A DNA stretch of 33,502 nt, from assembly GCA_021797895.1 (NCBI GenBank), contig JAJZYW010000004.1, positions 1-33,502 of the forward strand. Reading direction: 5' to 3'. Source of the DNA: Microcaldota archaeon (GTDB lineage Archaea > Micrarchaeota > Micrarchaeia > Micrarchaeales > Micrarchaeaceae). The notes under the pieces were generated by a model. The model was given only the letters and a program-made list of their open reading frames with translations. It was not told where the DNA came from and did no database searches. The stretch's first letter is position 1. The number at the start of each line of letters is the position of its first letter. A program made the translations under genes and the position numbers. Below are positions 6,610-14,449 of the stretch, one piece after another.

Positions 6610-7449
6610 TCATCTTACTCTGCTTCCCTCCTTGATGCCTTTCTCTGGAGTCAGCAGCGAAAGATTGGAGTCGTCCTCTGCAGCGAGAACCATTCCTTCC
6701 GATATGAACATACCTCCTATGCTCTTCGGCTCAAGGTTTGAGACTACGATTATGCGTTTGCCGAGCAACTCATCCTTTGAATACCTGTCTTTTATCCCTG
6801 CGGCTATGTTCCGTATGCCCAGCCTCCCGAGGTCCACTACAAGCGCGTACATCGGCTTCTTGGTCTGGAGGTCGTTGACCTCGACTATCCTTCCAACGCG
6901 AAGGTCGACCTTTGCGAAATCGTTTATGCCGATGCTCTCTTCAAGTGTCTCTACATAATGGTCCAGTATCTCCTCGTTCTCCCCGAAAAGGAATGAAGCT
7001 TTTATTCTCTTGCCTCCAAGCACATCGGGCAGCCAGTACTTATCGTCAGGCCACATTTTGTCCAATGGAAGATTCCTGATTCCCGCCCAGAGTGGCCGCA
7101 TCTCCTCGCTTTCAGAAGGTTCCCCCTCCCATTTGTCCGCGATGAATACATGTACCCTCTGGTTCCAGTCCTTCTCCTCGGAAGACTGTACGAAGTAGAA
7201 ATCTATGGTGCCCACCTTCCTAAAGGAGCTTACCCTGACGCCTATTTCCTCTTCGGTTTCGCGCATCATGCCATCCTCTATGCTCTCCCCCTGTTTGACC
7301 TTGCCGCCCACGCCGTTGAGCTTCCCTTCGCCGAAGCCCCTCTTCTTCATAGCGATGAGCACCTTCCCAGTATTCTTGTCGACTAAGTAGCAGAGCGTCA
7401 CGTCCCTGAGCTTCTTGCCTTCCTTCTCATAATCAGCTATTGATTTCAT
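6610..7449 (-). CDS. MTH1-like Nudix hydrolase fused to MetRS-type tRNA-binding domain
   Basis: This is a two-domain protein of 279 residues from ATG 7449 (TTG 7461 would add four; numbering below counts from the TTG). Residues 15-175 closely resemble animal MTH1 (8-oxo-dGTP diphosphatase): KKRGFG, the Nudix box GGKVKQGESIEDGMMRETEE (52-71, running on to 75), VHVF, EEMRPLW and KMWPDDKYW (135-143). The residues MTH1 uses for oxidised purine recognition are present: the Asn of LNGVGGK, and Trp plus two Asp in MWPDD. Residues 178-283 are an EMAPII/Arc1p/MetRS-C OB-fold, beginning DFAKVDLRVGRI and continuing RNIAAGIKDRY and VVSNLEPKSIGG. A TATA box lies at about 7493-7503. Cleaning of oxidised nucleotides in association with tRNA or MetRS is an inference from the fusion. 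Confidence 0.9.
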   Translation of the reverse strand: MKSIADYEKEGKKLRDVTLCYLVDKNTGKVLIAMKKRGFGEGKLNGVGGKVKQGESIEDGMMRETEEEIGVRVSSFRKVGTIDFYFVQSSEEKDWNQRVHVFIADKWEGEPSESEEMRPLWAGIRNLPLDKMWPDDKYWLPDVLGGKRIKASFLFGENEEILDHYVETLEESIGINDFAKVDLRVGRIVEVNDLQTKKPMYALVVDLGRLGIRNIAAGIKDRYSKDELLGKRIIVVSNLEPKSIGGMFISEGMVLAAEDDSNLSLLTPEKGIKEGSRVR

Positions 7450-7510
7450 AGATACCGCCAAGCGTTGCTTTCAACGTTACATACTGCTACGGCAATGTTT
7501 ATAGTGCTGC

Positions 7511-8005
7511 TTACCAGTCGTGGTGGACAAATGCATCCAGAAGGTTTTCAAGCTTCCTTTTCTTTTCCTCCTCGTTGCTCCTTATGCTGCCGAACACTTG
7601 CGCTACGCCGCTGCCTTCATACTCCTTCTCCCACAGTAAGAATATGCTTATCTTGTAATTCGAGAACGATAGAACGAAATCGAGAACGCTCCCTATGTCA
7701 TTTTTTTCTATCTCCGCCCCGAGGTCGAACGGCGCATTGAGGTGGTCGTAGAGCCCTGTGCTCTCCCTCCTTTCAAGCAGTTTTATCCTTTCGAGCCCGC
7801 TGTTTCCAGCGATGGCCTGCAGCTCCTCGTTCTCCCTCTCCAGGTATCTTCCAAGCCCGCCTATCATTTCCCTGACATTGTTTAGCAAGGTTGTCTCCTT
7901 CAGCCCATCCAGCTTGTCAATGACCCTTGAGTTGAGCGCGCATATCTTAGATATGAACTGCTTCGACAATTCGTCCGTTTCCTTTCCTGATATTGAGCGT
8001 TCCAT
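7511..8005 (-). CDS. Hypothetical helical protein
   Basis: The 164-residue protein is predicted mostly alpha-helical and charged, with a C-terminus reading LENLLDAFVHHDW. No family is recognised. The paired histidines and acidic helices vaguely suggest a metal site, but this is not enough to assign a ferritin-like fold. The start is ATG 8005; a TATA-like TTAAATAG lies about 33 bp upstream, implying a very short leader. It has its own promoter between the M16 peptidase and the Nudix fusion, all on the minus strand. Confidence 0.65.
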   Translation of the reverse strand: MERSISGKETDELSKQFISKICALNSRVIDKLDGLKETTLLNNVREMIGGLGRYLERENEELQAIAGNSGLERIKLLERRESTGLYDHLNAPFDLGAEIEKNDIGSVLDFVLSFSNYKISIFLLWEKEYEGSGVAQVFGSIRSNEEEKKRKLENLLDAFVHHDW

Positions 8006-8080
8006 CCCTATCGGATATACTCTTCTTTCGTCTTCCTATTTAACGCTTTTGTGCAGATAGCCATCTGTTTAACCCGCACA

Positions 8081-9316
8081 TCATGCCTTCCTGAGTATTA
8101 TCTCGCCATACTTTGAAGGGGTGATGTACTCCTTTATATAACGCAATATGGTTTTCATGTCGAGCTTCTCCAGTTCGCCCTGAATGTGCTCAAGCATTCG
8201 CCCGTCGCCGTACATGAGTTCCATTTCACTGATTTCTATCGCACTGTCGAGAACATGGTCCAGCCCCATTGCGTATTTTATTCCGAGCCCCTTCTTTACT
8301 TCGTCTAGCTCTGTTTTTCTAACGCCTCCCCTCTTCAGCCTGGCGAATTCGCTCAGCATTATTGATTTTATACTTTCAAGCTTTGCGGTTGCGGCTCCCG
8401 CTGAAGCCATGAGGTAGCCGAACGTGCCGTAGGGTTCATAGTCCACCCCCGGGTCATACGAGAGGCCGTGCTCCTCCCTCACCTTGTCGTATATCCTGTT
8501 GCTGAGCAGCTCTGCGATTGCGTCCATCGCAACGTATTCTGCGAGGGCCGTGCCCGCATCGCCCGCAATTCCCCTGCATGGGAACCCGATCCCTATCTCT
8601 CCGCGCTCTATATCCTTCTTCCTTATGTAAAGTTTTTCTGTCCGTTTCCTTTCCTGAAATGCATGCCTCTCGGGAGCGACGTGCTTCCTGTTGAAGCCGG
8701 ACATATACTTCTTTGCCAGCTCAAACGCCTCATCGGCGCTGATCCCCCCATATATCGTGAGCGACATGTTGCGCGGGTTGTAATACTTTTCGTACGCTTT
8801 TACAAGATCCTGGCGTCTTATCCTTGATGCTATCGCTCCGCTGTCTGGCGGCATTAGCTTTCCGTCCTCGCTGAAGATGGTCCTTGGCATGTTGTCATAC
8901 AGTATCGAGTCAGGGTCCTCCCTCCTCATCGCTATCTCGTGCAGTATGGGGCCTCTCTCCAGCTTAAGCTCCTTGCTGTCGAAAACCGGGTTCCTCACCA
9001 TGTCTGAGATAAGGTCCATCGCCTTGTCAAGATACCTCCTGTACACCACAGCTTCATACATCGTGGCTTCGTAGTCCGTTTCTGCATTGTAGAGTATGCC
9101 GTAGCTGCGTGTTATCTCGTTTATCTGCGTCCAGCTCCTTTTCCTGGTCCCCTTGAAAAGCATGTGCTCTATGAAATGCGCCAGCCCATTAAGCCTTTTG
9201 CTCTCATCGATTGAGCCGAAATTCACACCGATGACGATTGCGACAGATTCAAGGCTTTTCCTTGGTGCAACAAGGACCCTAAGCCCGTTCTCCAGGACCC
9301 GCCTGTAAACCTTCAT
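8081..9316 (-). CDS. M16-family zinc peptidase
   Basis: A pitrilysin/processing-peptidase family protein of 411 residues. It carries the inverted zinc motif H47-F-I-E50-H51, and the third ligand, E127 of ILHEI, lies 76 residues further, the spacing seen in active mitochondrial processing peptidase beta subunits. Residues after about 180 form the second, non-catalytic half. No partner subunit is encoded nearby, so a homodimer is likely. Such peptidases usually degrade short peptides or signal sequences. There is no signal peptide, so it acts in the cytoplasm. A TATA box (about 9338-9350) gives a nearly leaderless transcript from ATG 9316. Confidence 0.92.
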   Translation of the reverse strand: MKVYRRVLENGLRVLVAPRKSLESVAIVIGVNFGSIDESKRLNGLAHFIEHMLFKGTRKRSWTQINEITRSYGILYNAETDYEATMYEAVVYRRYLDKAMDLISDMVRNPVFDSKELKLERGPILHEIAMRREDPDSILYDNMPRTIFSEDGKLMPPDSGAIASRIRRQDLVKAYEKYYNPRNMSLTIYGGISADEAFELAKKYMSGFNRKHVAPERHAFQERKRTEKLYIRKKDIERGEIGIGFPCRGIAGDAGTALAEYVAMDAIAELLSNRIYDKVREEHGLSYDPGVDYEPYGTFGYLMASAGAATAKLESIKSIMLSEFARLKRGGVRKTELDEVKKGLGIKYAMGLDHVLDSAIEISEMELMYGDGRMLEHIQGELEKLDMKTILRYIKEYITPSKYGEIILRKA

Positions 9317-9409
9317 AAGTCACTTTTTCCGCGATATAATAAAAATGCATGGCAGCCAGTCCCAACAGCGCCAGAAACGTTTAAATATGATCCAGGACGG
9401 ATATCGTAT

Positions 9410-10018
9410 ATGCAGAATTCCAAAGAGCAGTCTAATGCGGAACGCTACAAAGCAATCGAATTTGGGCCGGGAAACAGGGTATCAATATTGGATGGCGGCA
9501 CGAGCGCATCCCCCGACAGAAGCATCTGTGCCGATGAGTTCAAGTCGCTGCTAAGATCCGATCGCGCGGTGCTTGTCGAAACAGAGATTGCCGACATTGT
9601 GCCAAAATCCGCACAAGAATTAGTATGTTATAACGGCAAGTATACCGGCTATAGATATCTCAAGGTGGAGGGTGTAAGCGTGGGCAGCAGCCCGCCCCAC
9701 CAAACCGTGTATCTCTGGGATTCAAAAAATCCATCTAACTCTTTCGGTTTCATCGCGGCGGCGCTCGCAGTATCAATAAATCGGGACTTTCCTGTAGAGC
9801 TTATAGCTGTGGTTGGGCTAAGCAAGAACCCCTACTCGATAACTTACAAAAATCATCACATAGCGTCCTATAATAGACAGCCATCAATGGTTCTTTACGT
9901 CACCGAAGCGGCATTCAGGCTTTCCTGGGGTCTGGGCCCCAATTCGCACATGCTCGATGAATTTTTCGAGCTGGGGCTGCCGCCATTCACAAAAAGGGGG
10001 CAGCAGAATCATCAATAA
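9410..10018 (+). CDS. Hypothetical protein
   Basis: The 202-residue protein belongs to no family I recognise. It lacks membrane segments and has a mixed alpha/beta composition, with a hydrophobic centre reading FGFIAAALAVSINRDFPVEL. The TATA box TTTAAATA (about 9381-9388) is about 26 bp before the ATG, so the mRNA should be leaderless, which supports this start. It is divergent from the M16 peptidase gene. The 3' end is followed directly by the transposon-end-like region at 10028-10335. Confidence 0.7.
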   Translation: MQNSKEQSNAERYKAIEFGPGNRVSILDGGTSASPDRSICADEFKSLLRSDRAVLVETEIADIVPKSAQELVCYNGKYTGYRYLKVEGVSVGSSPPHQTVYLWDSKNPSNSFGFIAAALAVSINRDFPVELIAVVGLSKNPYSITYKNHHIASYNRQPSMVLYVTEAAFRLSWGLGPNSHMLDEFFELGLPPFTKRGQQNHQ

Positions 10019-10032
10019 TATTAACAACGTGA

Positions 10033-10070
10033 ACGGGAAATCCCACACTCTTTAGAGGTGGGATGAAAGC
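10033..10070 (+). repeat. Transposon-end-like hairpin 1
   Basis: The stem ATCCCAC (10040-10046) pairs with GTGGGAT (10058-10064), with an inner CTC/GAG stem and a TTTA loop, followed by GAAAGC. The hairpin is preceded by ACGGGAA, as in hairpin 2. Confidence 0.6.
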
Positions 10071-10129
10071 GAACCGCGGATAAATAGAAGAATCCCATTT
10101 TCCCATCAGGGATTCCTTGACTTCATATC

Positions 10130-10143
10130 GTTGTTTAGTTCGG
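10130..10143 (+). repeat. 14-bp direct repeat, first copy
   Basis: GTTGTTTAGTTCGG is repeated exactly at 10286-10299, 156 bp downstream. Each copy lies downstream of a TATA-like sequence (about 10079-10086 and 10256-10264). Confidence 0.7.
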
Positions 10144-10285
10144 TATGTTCTCAGTTCATGGGCAATCGCCTCACTGGAAATCTAAGGTCTTACATCATTT
10201 CCCTGAGCGTGAATTTCGGCGTGTCCCGCCGTATAATATAATTTTGTTACAAACATTTATATACCTCCTTCCCTTATATTATTTT

Positions 10286-10333
10286 GTTGTTTAGTTCGGG
10301 AAGTCCACGCCGTTTACGGGTGGGAGGATGTCA
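10286..10333 (+). repeat. Transposon-end-like hairpin 2 in the rps8e leader
   Basis: CCAC-g-CCG, loop TTTA, CGG-GTGG, followed by GAGGATGTCAC. It is preceded by GTTGTTTAGTTCGG (10286-10299), which also occurs at 10130-10143. A TATA-like ATTTATATA (about 10256-10264) would start transcription near 10285, placing this hairpin in the 5' leader of rps8e. Confidence 0.55.
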
Positions 10334-10379
10334 CATAATTGCGCTACTGATACTAATCGCTAATACTAGAGTGGATTAA

Positions 10380-10775
10380 ATGAGCCAGTTTGGAGTTCAA
10401 GTACATGGCCAGTCGGCCACAAAGAAGAGCGGCAACGGTGCCAGGAGGAGGTCCAACAGGGACAAGAAGAGGCGTGAGGTCGGCAGCTATTTCTCAGCTA
10501 CAAAGCTCTCCGCAGAGAATTCGCCTAAGACCATAAGGCACAGGGGCGGCTATGTTACTACGGTGCTCAAGGCGGCAGGCGTGGCAAACGTCCTCACAAA
10601 AGACGGGATGAAGAAGGCCAAGATAACCGGAGTCCTGGAATCAAAGGACAACAGGAACTTCGCCAGGCAGAACATAATAACCAAAGGCACAATAATCAAC
10701 ACCGAGCTCGGCAAGGCGGTAGTCACGAACAGGCCCGGAAGGGAAGGTGGCGTGAACGCAAAGATAGTTGATTGA
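10380..10775 (+). CDS. rps8e: 30S ribosomal protein S8e
   Basis: A small-subunit ribosomal protein found in archaea and eukaryotes. The 131 residues show the family's basic N-terminus (KKSGNGARRRSNRDKKRREV), GGYVTTVLKAAGV and a C-terminus with GAxxNT-like GTIINTELGKAVVTNRPGRE. It is of normal archaeal length. The stop is immediately followed by the ATG of the next gene and argF follows 6 nt after that, forming a three-gene operon. The leader carries a transposon-end-like hairpin. Confidence 0.96.
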   Translation: MSQFGVQVHGQSATKKSGNGARRRSNRDKKRREVGSYFSATKLSAENSPKTIRHRGGYVTTVLKAAGVANVLTKDGMKKAKITGVLESKDNRNFARQNIITKGTIINTELGKAVVTNRPGREGGVNAKIVD

Positions 10776-11153
10776 ATGGCGGAGCGCGTTTACGAGTTCG
10801 ATTCCTCGAAGAAGCAGGCGCTCAAGAAGCTCATAGACTACGATCCGTACCTTGACCAGACGCTCGACGACGAGGCGTTGCGCAAGATGAAATCTGATGC
10901 ATACGCCAACATAATATTCACCAGGCAGGAGTGCGAGATAAAGGACGGGGACATGATAGGAATGGATTCTTCAAAGGGCTATCTCTACATAAAGGCAAAC
11001 GAGGATTTCATGAAGGGCGCAGAAGAGAAGCTCACAAAGGAGATAGAGGGGCTGAAGCGCTGCGACCCGGATACTGAAAGGAAGGTCATAACGTTCATAA
11101 ACGATGAGAAAGAGAAGGGCAACGTCGGATTCGGCTCTATATTCGGTGGTTGA
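10776..11153 (+). CDS. Conserved-looking hypothetical in rps8e operon
   Basis: The 125-residue acidic, helical protein contains ERVYEFDSSKKQALKKLIDY near its start, a beta-rich middle (GYLYIKANEDF), and ends in NVGFGSIFGG. The family is not recognised. The ATG directly follows the rps8e stop, so expression is coupled to S8e. The Gly/Phe end resembles the tail of ribosomal stalk proteins only superficially. Confidence 0.75.
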   Translation: MAERVYEFDSSKKQALKKLIDYDPYLDQTLDDEALRKMKSDAYANIIFTRQECEIKDGDMIGMDSSKGYLYIKANEDFMKGAEEKLTKEIEGLKRCDPDTERKVITFINDEKEKGNVGFGSIFGG

Positions 11154-11159
11154 CTGAAC

Positions 11160-12053
11160 TTGATAAGCGCTGACGACCTGTCCAAGGACGAGGTAAACGA
11201 GATATTCGAGATAGCGGACAACCTTAAAGAGGGAAAAGAGGAGCTGACCCTAAGGGAGCATTCCGTCATATCGCTTTTTTTCCAGTATCCTTCAGTAAGG
11301 ACTCGCAGCGCTTTCGAGGCTGCTGCCGCGCAACTCGGCTCCTCATCAATATACATATCGGGGAATATGGCGGAGCTTGAATCAGGCGAGCTTCCGAGTG
11401 ACATAGCAAAGGCCCTCAGCGGGTACTGCGATTTCATCGTTGCACGGATGCTGAAGCACCAGGACCTCGCCAAGATGGCAGAGGGCGCAAGCGTTCCCCT
11501 GATAAACGGGATGACAGACCTGGAGCACCCTACTCAGGCGCTTTCCGACCTTTATACCATAAGGATGTACAAGGGCAATCTCAAAAACGTCAAGCTCGCC
11601 TTCATGGGCGACATAACCTCAAACGTCGCGAATTCGCTTATGCTTTTCGGCTCTAGGCTCGGAATGGAGATCGCACTCGTCGGGCCAAAGGAGATGATAC
11701 CGAATAGCATATACTTCAACAAGTCAAGGGAGTACGGCACTCTGGACACGTTCGCGTCGCTGGATGAGGGTCTTGAGGACGCCGACATAGTCTACACTGA
11801 CACGTTCTCAGGTATGGGGAAGTCTAATCCCGACGAAGCGAGGTTGAAGTCGCTCTCCCAGTACAGGCTCACCAAGGAGGCCATGCAGAAGGCCGATTCT
11901 GAGGCGCTGGTCATGCACTGCCTTCCTGTCCACCGCGGCGTTGAGGTGGACGCTGATGTCATAGACGGGCCGAAGAGCATCATATGGCAGCAGGCGAAGA
12001 ACAAGATGCTGCTGGCAAAGGCGATACTGCTCTACCTATCAAAAGGAAGGTAG
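11160..12053 (+). CDS. argF: Ornithine carbamoyltransferase-like enzyme
   Basis: A 297-residue transcarbamoylase. The carbamoyl-phosphate loop is SVRTR (45-49, family STRTR), the catalytic block is HPTQ (123-126), and the ornithine signature HCLPVHRG (253-260) with SGMG (217-220) and QQAKNKMLLAKAIL marks ornithine rather than aspartate transcarbamoylase. HPTQ is more usual in aspartate enzymes (ornithine enzymes have HPCQ), and SVRTR departs from STRTR, so a related amine substrate cannot be excluded. The start is TTG 11160, with GGTGG upstream; the N-terminus aligns with the family there. Role: citrulline formation in arginine metabolism. No other arg gene is present. Confidence 0.82.
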   Translation: MISADDLSKDEVNEIFEIADNLKEGKEELTLREHSVISLFFQYPSVRTRSAFEAAAAQLGSSSIYISGNMAELESGELPSDIAKALSGYCDFIVARMLKHQDLAKMAEGASVPLINGMTDLEHPTQALSDLYTIRMYKGNLKNVKLAFMGDITSNVANSLMLFGSRLGMEIALVGPKEMIPNSIYFNKSREYGTLDTFASLDEGLEDADIVYTDTFSGMGKSNPDEARLKSLSQYRLTKEAMQKADSEALVMHCLPVHRGVEVDADVIDGPKSIIWQQAKNKMLLAKAILLYLSKGR

Positions 12054-12095
12054 CCAACGGAATGCCTTATATTGTTTTTCAGCGCATTCTAATTC

Positions 12096-12779
12096 ATGGA
12101 TTTGCTTTCAAAGGCTGTCATAACAGCTGTTGTGATGATAGCAATAGTGCTTGTCTTGCTATTCATAAAGAGCTACACCGTGGTGCATGCGCCGCCGCTG
12201 AACGCTACGTCCGCATCCAAGCTGGTCATATCCGATCTTCAGCAGAGCTACCCCAACGCATCCGTGAGATTGCTCTCTGTAAACAGGTCCTACGTGCGCA
12301 ACAACAGCTGGGAGATTACTCTCGGCGTGATATACGGGCCGGCAACTCCCTGCCCTACGGTGAAGATAGAGAGCTTTGACTATCCTGCAACAGGTCTTGT
12401 GCCTACGGTTACCAATGTGTATTCAAACTACTCGTCGGGCACGTGCCACGTGTACGGCCTGCCGAATTCCGCGCTGCCATACTTCAGCTATACCGTGAGC
12501 TCTCCTGAAATCGCAATAGACAGGGCATATAATGCCGATTATGCTCCTTTGGTAAGTTTCATCAACGCGAGCGGCTTCAACAACATAACAGCATCGGCGA
12601 ACTTCTATGGAAATACTACACTTCTTGGGAAGAATTATACCAACATCTGGTTAGTAAAATATTTGCATGAGACAAGCACTTCGCAGGAGTCGCAGTTCGT
12701 CGTGATGAACTATAGTGGGTCTGTGCTTACGGGCTACGTCGTCATGCTTAATTATACGAAGAACTTCACGGTCAAGTAA
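12096..12779 (+). CDS. Secreted or membrane-anchored glycoprotein-like hypothetical
   Basis: The 227-residue protein has one N-terminal membrane helix (about residues 8-25), then an extracytoplasmic domain rich in Asn-X-Ser/Thr sequons (more than ten, including NNS, NYS and NYT sites), which suggests N-glycosylation outside the cell. No family is recognised. The TATA box at about 12064-12072 puts the transcript start at or next to ATG 12096, so the mRNA is probably leaderless. Confidence 0.75.
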   Translation: MDLLSKAVITAVVMIAIVLVLLFIKSYTVVHAPPLNATSASKLVISDLQQSYPNASVRLLSVNRSYVRNNSWEITLGVIYGPATPCPTVKIESFDYPATGLVPTVTNVYSNYSSGTCHVYGLPNSALPYFSYTVSSPEIAIDRAYNADYAPLVSFINASGFNNITASANFYGNTTLLGKNYTNIWLVKYLHETSTSQESQFVVMNYSGSVLTGYVVMLNYTKNFTVK

Positions 12780-12803
12780 GCCGAGCTGGCAATACTTCGG
12801 CGT

Positions 12804-13982
12804 TTATTTGAAAGTCCCCTTGACGACCCACGGAGGCTCGCCCTGGTTGAACGGCTCCATGCCCTTCACCTTGTACTCTTCCAGTATGCGCTCGTCCAAA
12901 CTTATGCCCAGTCCCGGCTTCCCAGAGACGCTGAAATATCCGTCATCAAGCGAATAGCCCGACCTGACAAGCGATTTCTTCCACTTCGGCCAGAACATCT
13001 CGAACGATTCCTGTATAAGCAGGTTTGGTATCGTCACGTCCACGTTGAGTGTAGCTGCGGTCTGTATCGGACCGAACGCATTGTGGTGAGCAATCTCAAC
13101 TCCGAATGACTCAGCCATGGTGGCTATGCTTTTCGCCTCAAGGATGCCGCCGCAGTTCGTTATGTCAGGCTGCAGCACGTCGACAAGGTTCTCGCGGAGG
13201 TAGTTGAGGAAGAGGTTCCTGTCGAGCACTCTCTCGCCCAGAGCTATAGGCGACTTCAGCACCCTTCTAAGCCTGCGCAGCCCTTCAAACTGGTCAGGAT
13301 GCACCGGCTCCTCGACGAAAAGAGGCTCAAATTCAGAAAGAGGGGCGCACGACCTTGCAGCTGAATTGGAGCTGAATCGCCCATGGCATTCTATCATTAT
13401 GTCTCGATCTCCGATTGCTTTCCTTACGGTGCGAACGACCTCCTTTGCATGCGCCGCCTGCTTCTCCGTTATGCTGTCGAACGCCTTCCCGAACGGGTCG
13501 AACTTCATTCCGGTAAAGCCCATCGCGGCAACCTTTTTCGCCTTCTTCGCAAACTCTCCCGGCTCAACGCATCCGTCGTACCACCCGTTTGCGTAAGCCC
13601 TGACCCTTCTGTTGAGCATGCCACCCAGCATGTCAAATACAGGCATGCCATAAATCTTGCCGACTGCGTCCATGCACGCTATTTCTATCGCGCTCAGCGC
13701 GGCTGTTGTCTCCATGGACACTGTGAGATAGAACGAGTGCTTGTAGATCTCCATCCTGTTTGCCTGTATCTCAGTGACCTCCCTGCCCTTAAGGATCCTG
13801 GACAGCTCCCTAACTTCCTCGAGAACTGGCAGAGTCATCATAGTTGTTGGCGCCTCCCCATAACCCACCTGTCCATCCGAAGTAGTGACCCTCACGACTA
13901 TTATGGTGGAGCTCCACGGGCTTGATTTTTCGCCCTCCATGTCGCCGAGCTCCATTATCTCTATATCATTTATCTTAGGCAT
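12804..13982 (-). CDS. Sugar-acid dehydratase, enolase superfamily (gluconate/galactonate type)
   Basis: A mandelate-racemase-group enolase superfamily enzyme of 392 residues. The metal ligands and catalytic residues are visible: E198 and H200 in IECHGRF, E224 in FVEEP, E250 in ALGER, and H300 in IAHHNAFG. This E-x-H plus late His pattern belongs to the galactonate/gluconate/arabinonate dehydratase subgroup. Such enzymes make 2-keto-3-deoxy sugar acids in the non-phosphorylated Entner-Doudoroff pathway of thermoacidophilic archaea. No aldolase or sugar dehydrogenase lies nearby, so the exact substrate is open. Confidence 0.88.
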   Translation of the reverse strand: MPKINDIEIMELGDMEGEKSSPWSSTIIVVRVTTSDGQVGYGEAPTTMMTLPVLEEVRELSRILKGREVTEIQANRMEIYKHSFYLTVSMETTAALSAIEIACMDAVGKIYGMPVFDMLGGMLNRRVRAYANGWYDGCVEPGEFAKKAKKVAAMGFTGMKFDPFGKAFDSITEKQAAHAKEVVRTVRKAIGDRDIMIECHGRFSSNSAARSCAPLSEFEPLFVEEPVHPDQFEGLRRLRRVLKSPIALGERVLDRNLFLNYLRENLVDVLQPDITNCGGILEAKSIATMAESFGVEIAHHNAFGPIQTAATLNVDVTIPNLLIQESFEMFWPKWKKSLVRSGYSLDDGYFSVSGKPGLGISLDERILEEYKVKGMEPFNQGEPPWVVKGTFK

Positions 13983-14075
13983 TCAACCACAAACGCTATT
14001 TCCAGCAAAACTACTTACTTCTTTCCGGAAATGATGTGTGCCTGCGGTATACCCCCAGCACAGCAAGATATGCAA

Positions 14076-14354
14076 CTATTTCATACCCGCATCGCTGGAA
14101 GCTTCCATCTTGGCGTCCTTTTTTGATTTCGCTTCTGCAGTTTTCCTGTCTACCAGCGCGTTGATGCGCCTCCTTGCCGCAAGTATGGCTATTCCAACAA
14201 CGAGAACAAACGCACCAAGGTAAAGCATCCCGTCTGGGTTGCTTGAGAGAAGATGCCTAATCATGATAATGTGCCATGTGAAGAGGCTTACCACTCCCGC
14301 GCCTATCCAGCCGTATCCTGCCATAAGCACAGCGCGCCTTGTTTTCCCTTCCAT
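14076..14354 (-). CDS. Small two-helix membrane protein
   Basis: The 92-residue protein has two hydrophobic segments (about residues 9-33 and 41-59) and a charged Lys/Ala-rich C-terminal tail. No family is recognised. It is divergent from the NRAMP-family gene, and its TATA-like TAATAAGTATT lies at about 14375-14385. The 93 bp between it and the upstream dehydratase gene show no feature. Confidence 0.6.
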   Translation of the reverse strand: MEGKTRRAVLMAGYGWIGAGVVSLFTWHIIMIRHLLSSNPDGMLYLGAFVLVVGIAILAARRRINALVDRKTAEAKSKKDAKMEASSDAGMK

Positions 14355-14449
14355 GCTTCATCTTCTGCATCCCAATACTTATTACTTGCCGCGCCTCAAA
14401 TGGAAGAAAATTGCAAAGCCTCTTAAAATGCTTGTGCGCAATAAAACTT

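Larger units (their letters stand above)
10028..10335 (+). mobile_element. IS200/IS605-end-like relic without transposase
   Basis: The 361-bp gap between genes (10019-10379) contains no ORF but two related hairpin blocks. Each starts with CGGGAA, forms a CCAC...GTGG stem with a TTTA loop, and ends in GGGA-x-GA. This is the layout of right ends (and of the overlapping omega-RNA 3' scaffold) of IS200/IS605-group elements carrying tnpB. No tnpA or tnpB remains here. A third short hairpin (AATCCC/GGGATT, 10091-10114) lies between. The extent is approximate and the assignment is by pattern. Confidence 0.5.

Noticed and set aside
7511-8005. Ferritin or rubrerythrin assignment for the helical protein
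   Set aside because: The histidines are at the very end and no E-x-x-H pairs with proper spacing are present.
14339-14449. N-terminal extension of the NRAMP relative from ATG 14339
   Set aside because: It overlaps the divergent membrane-protein gene and would precede the predicted transcript start; the translation has no family match.
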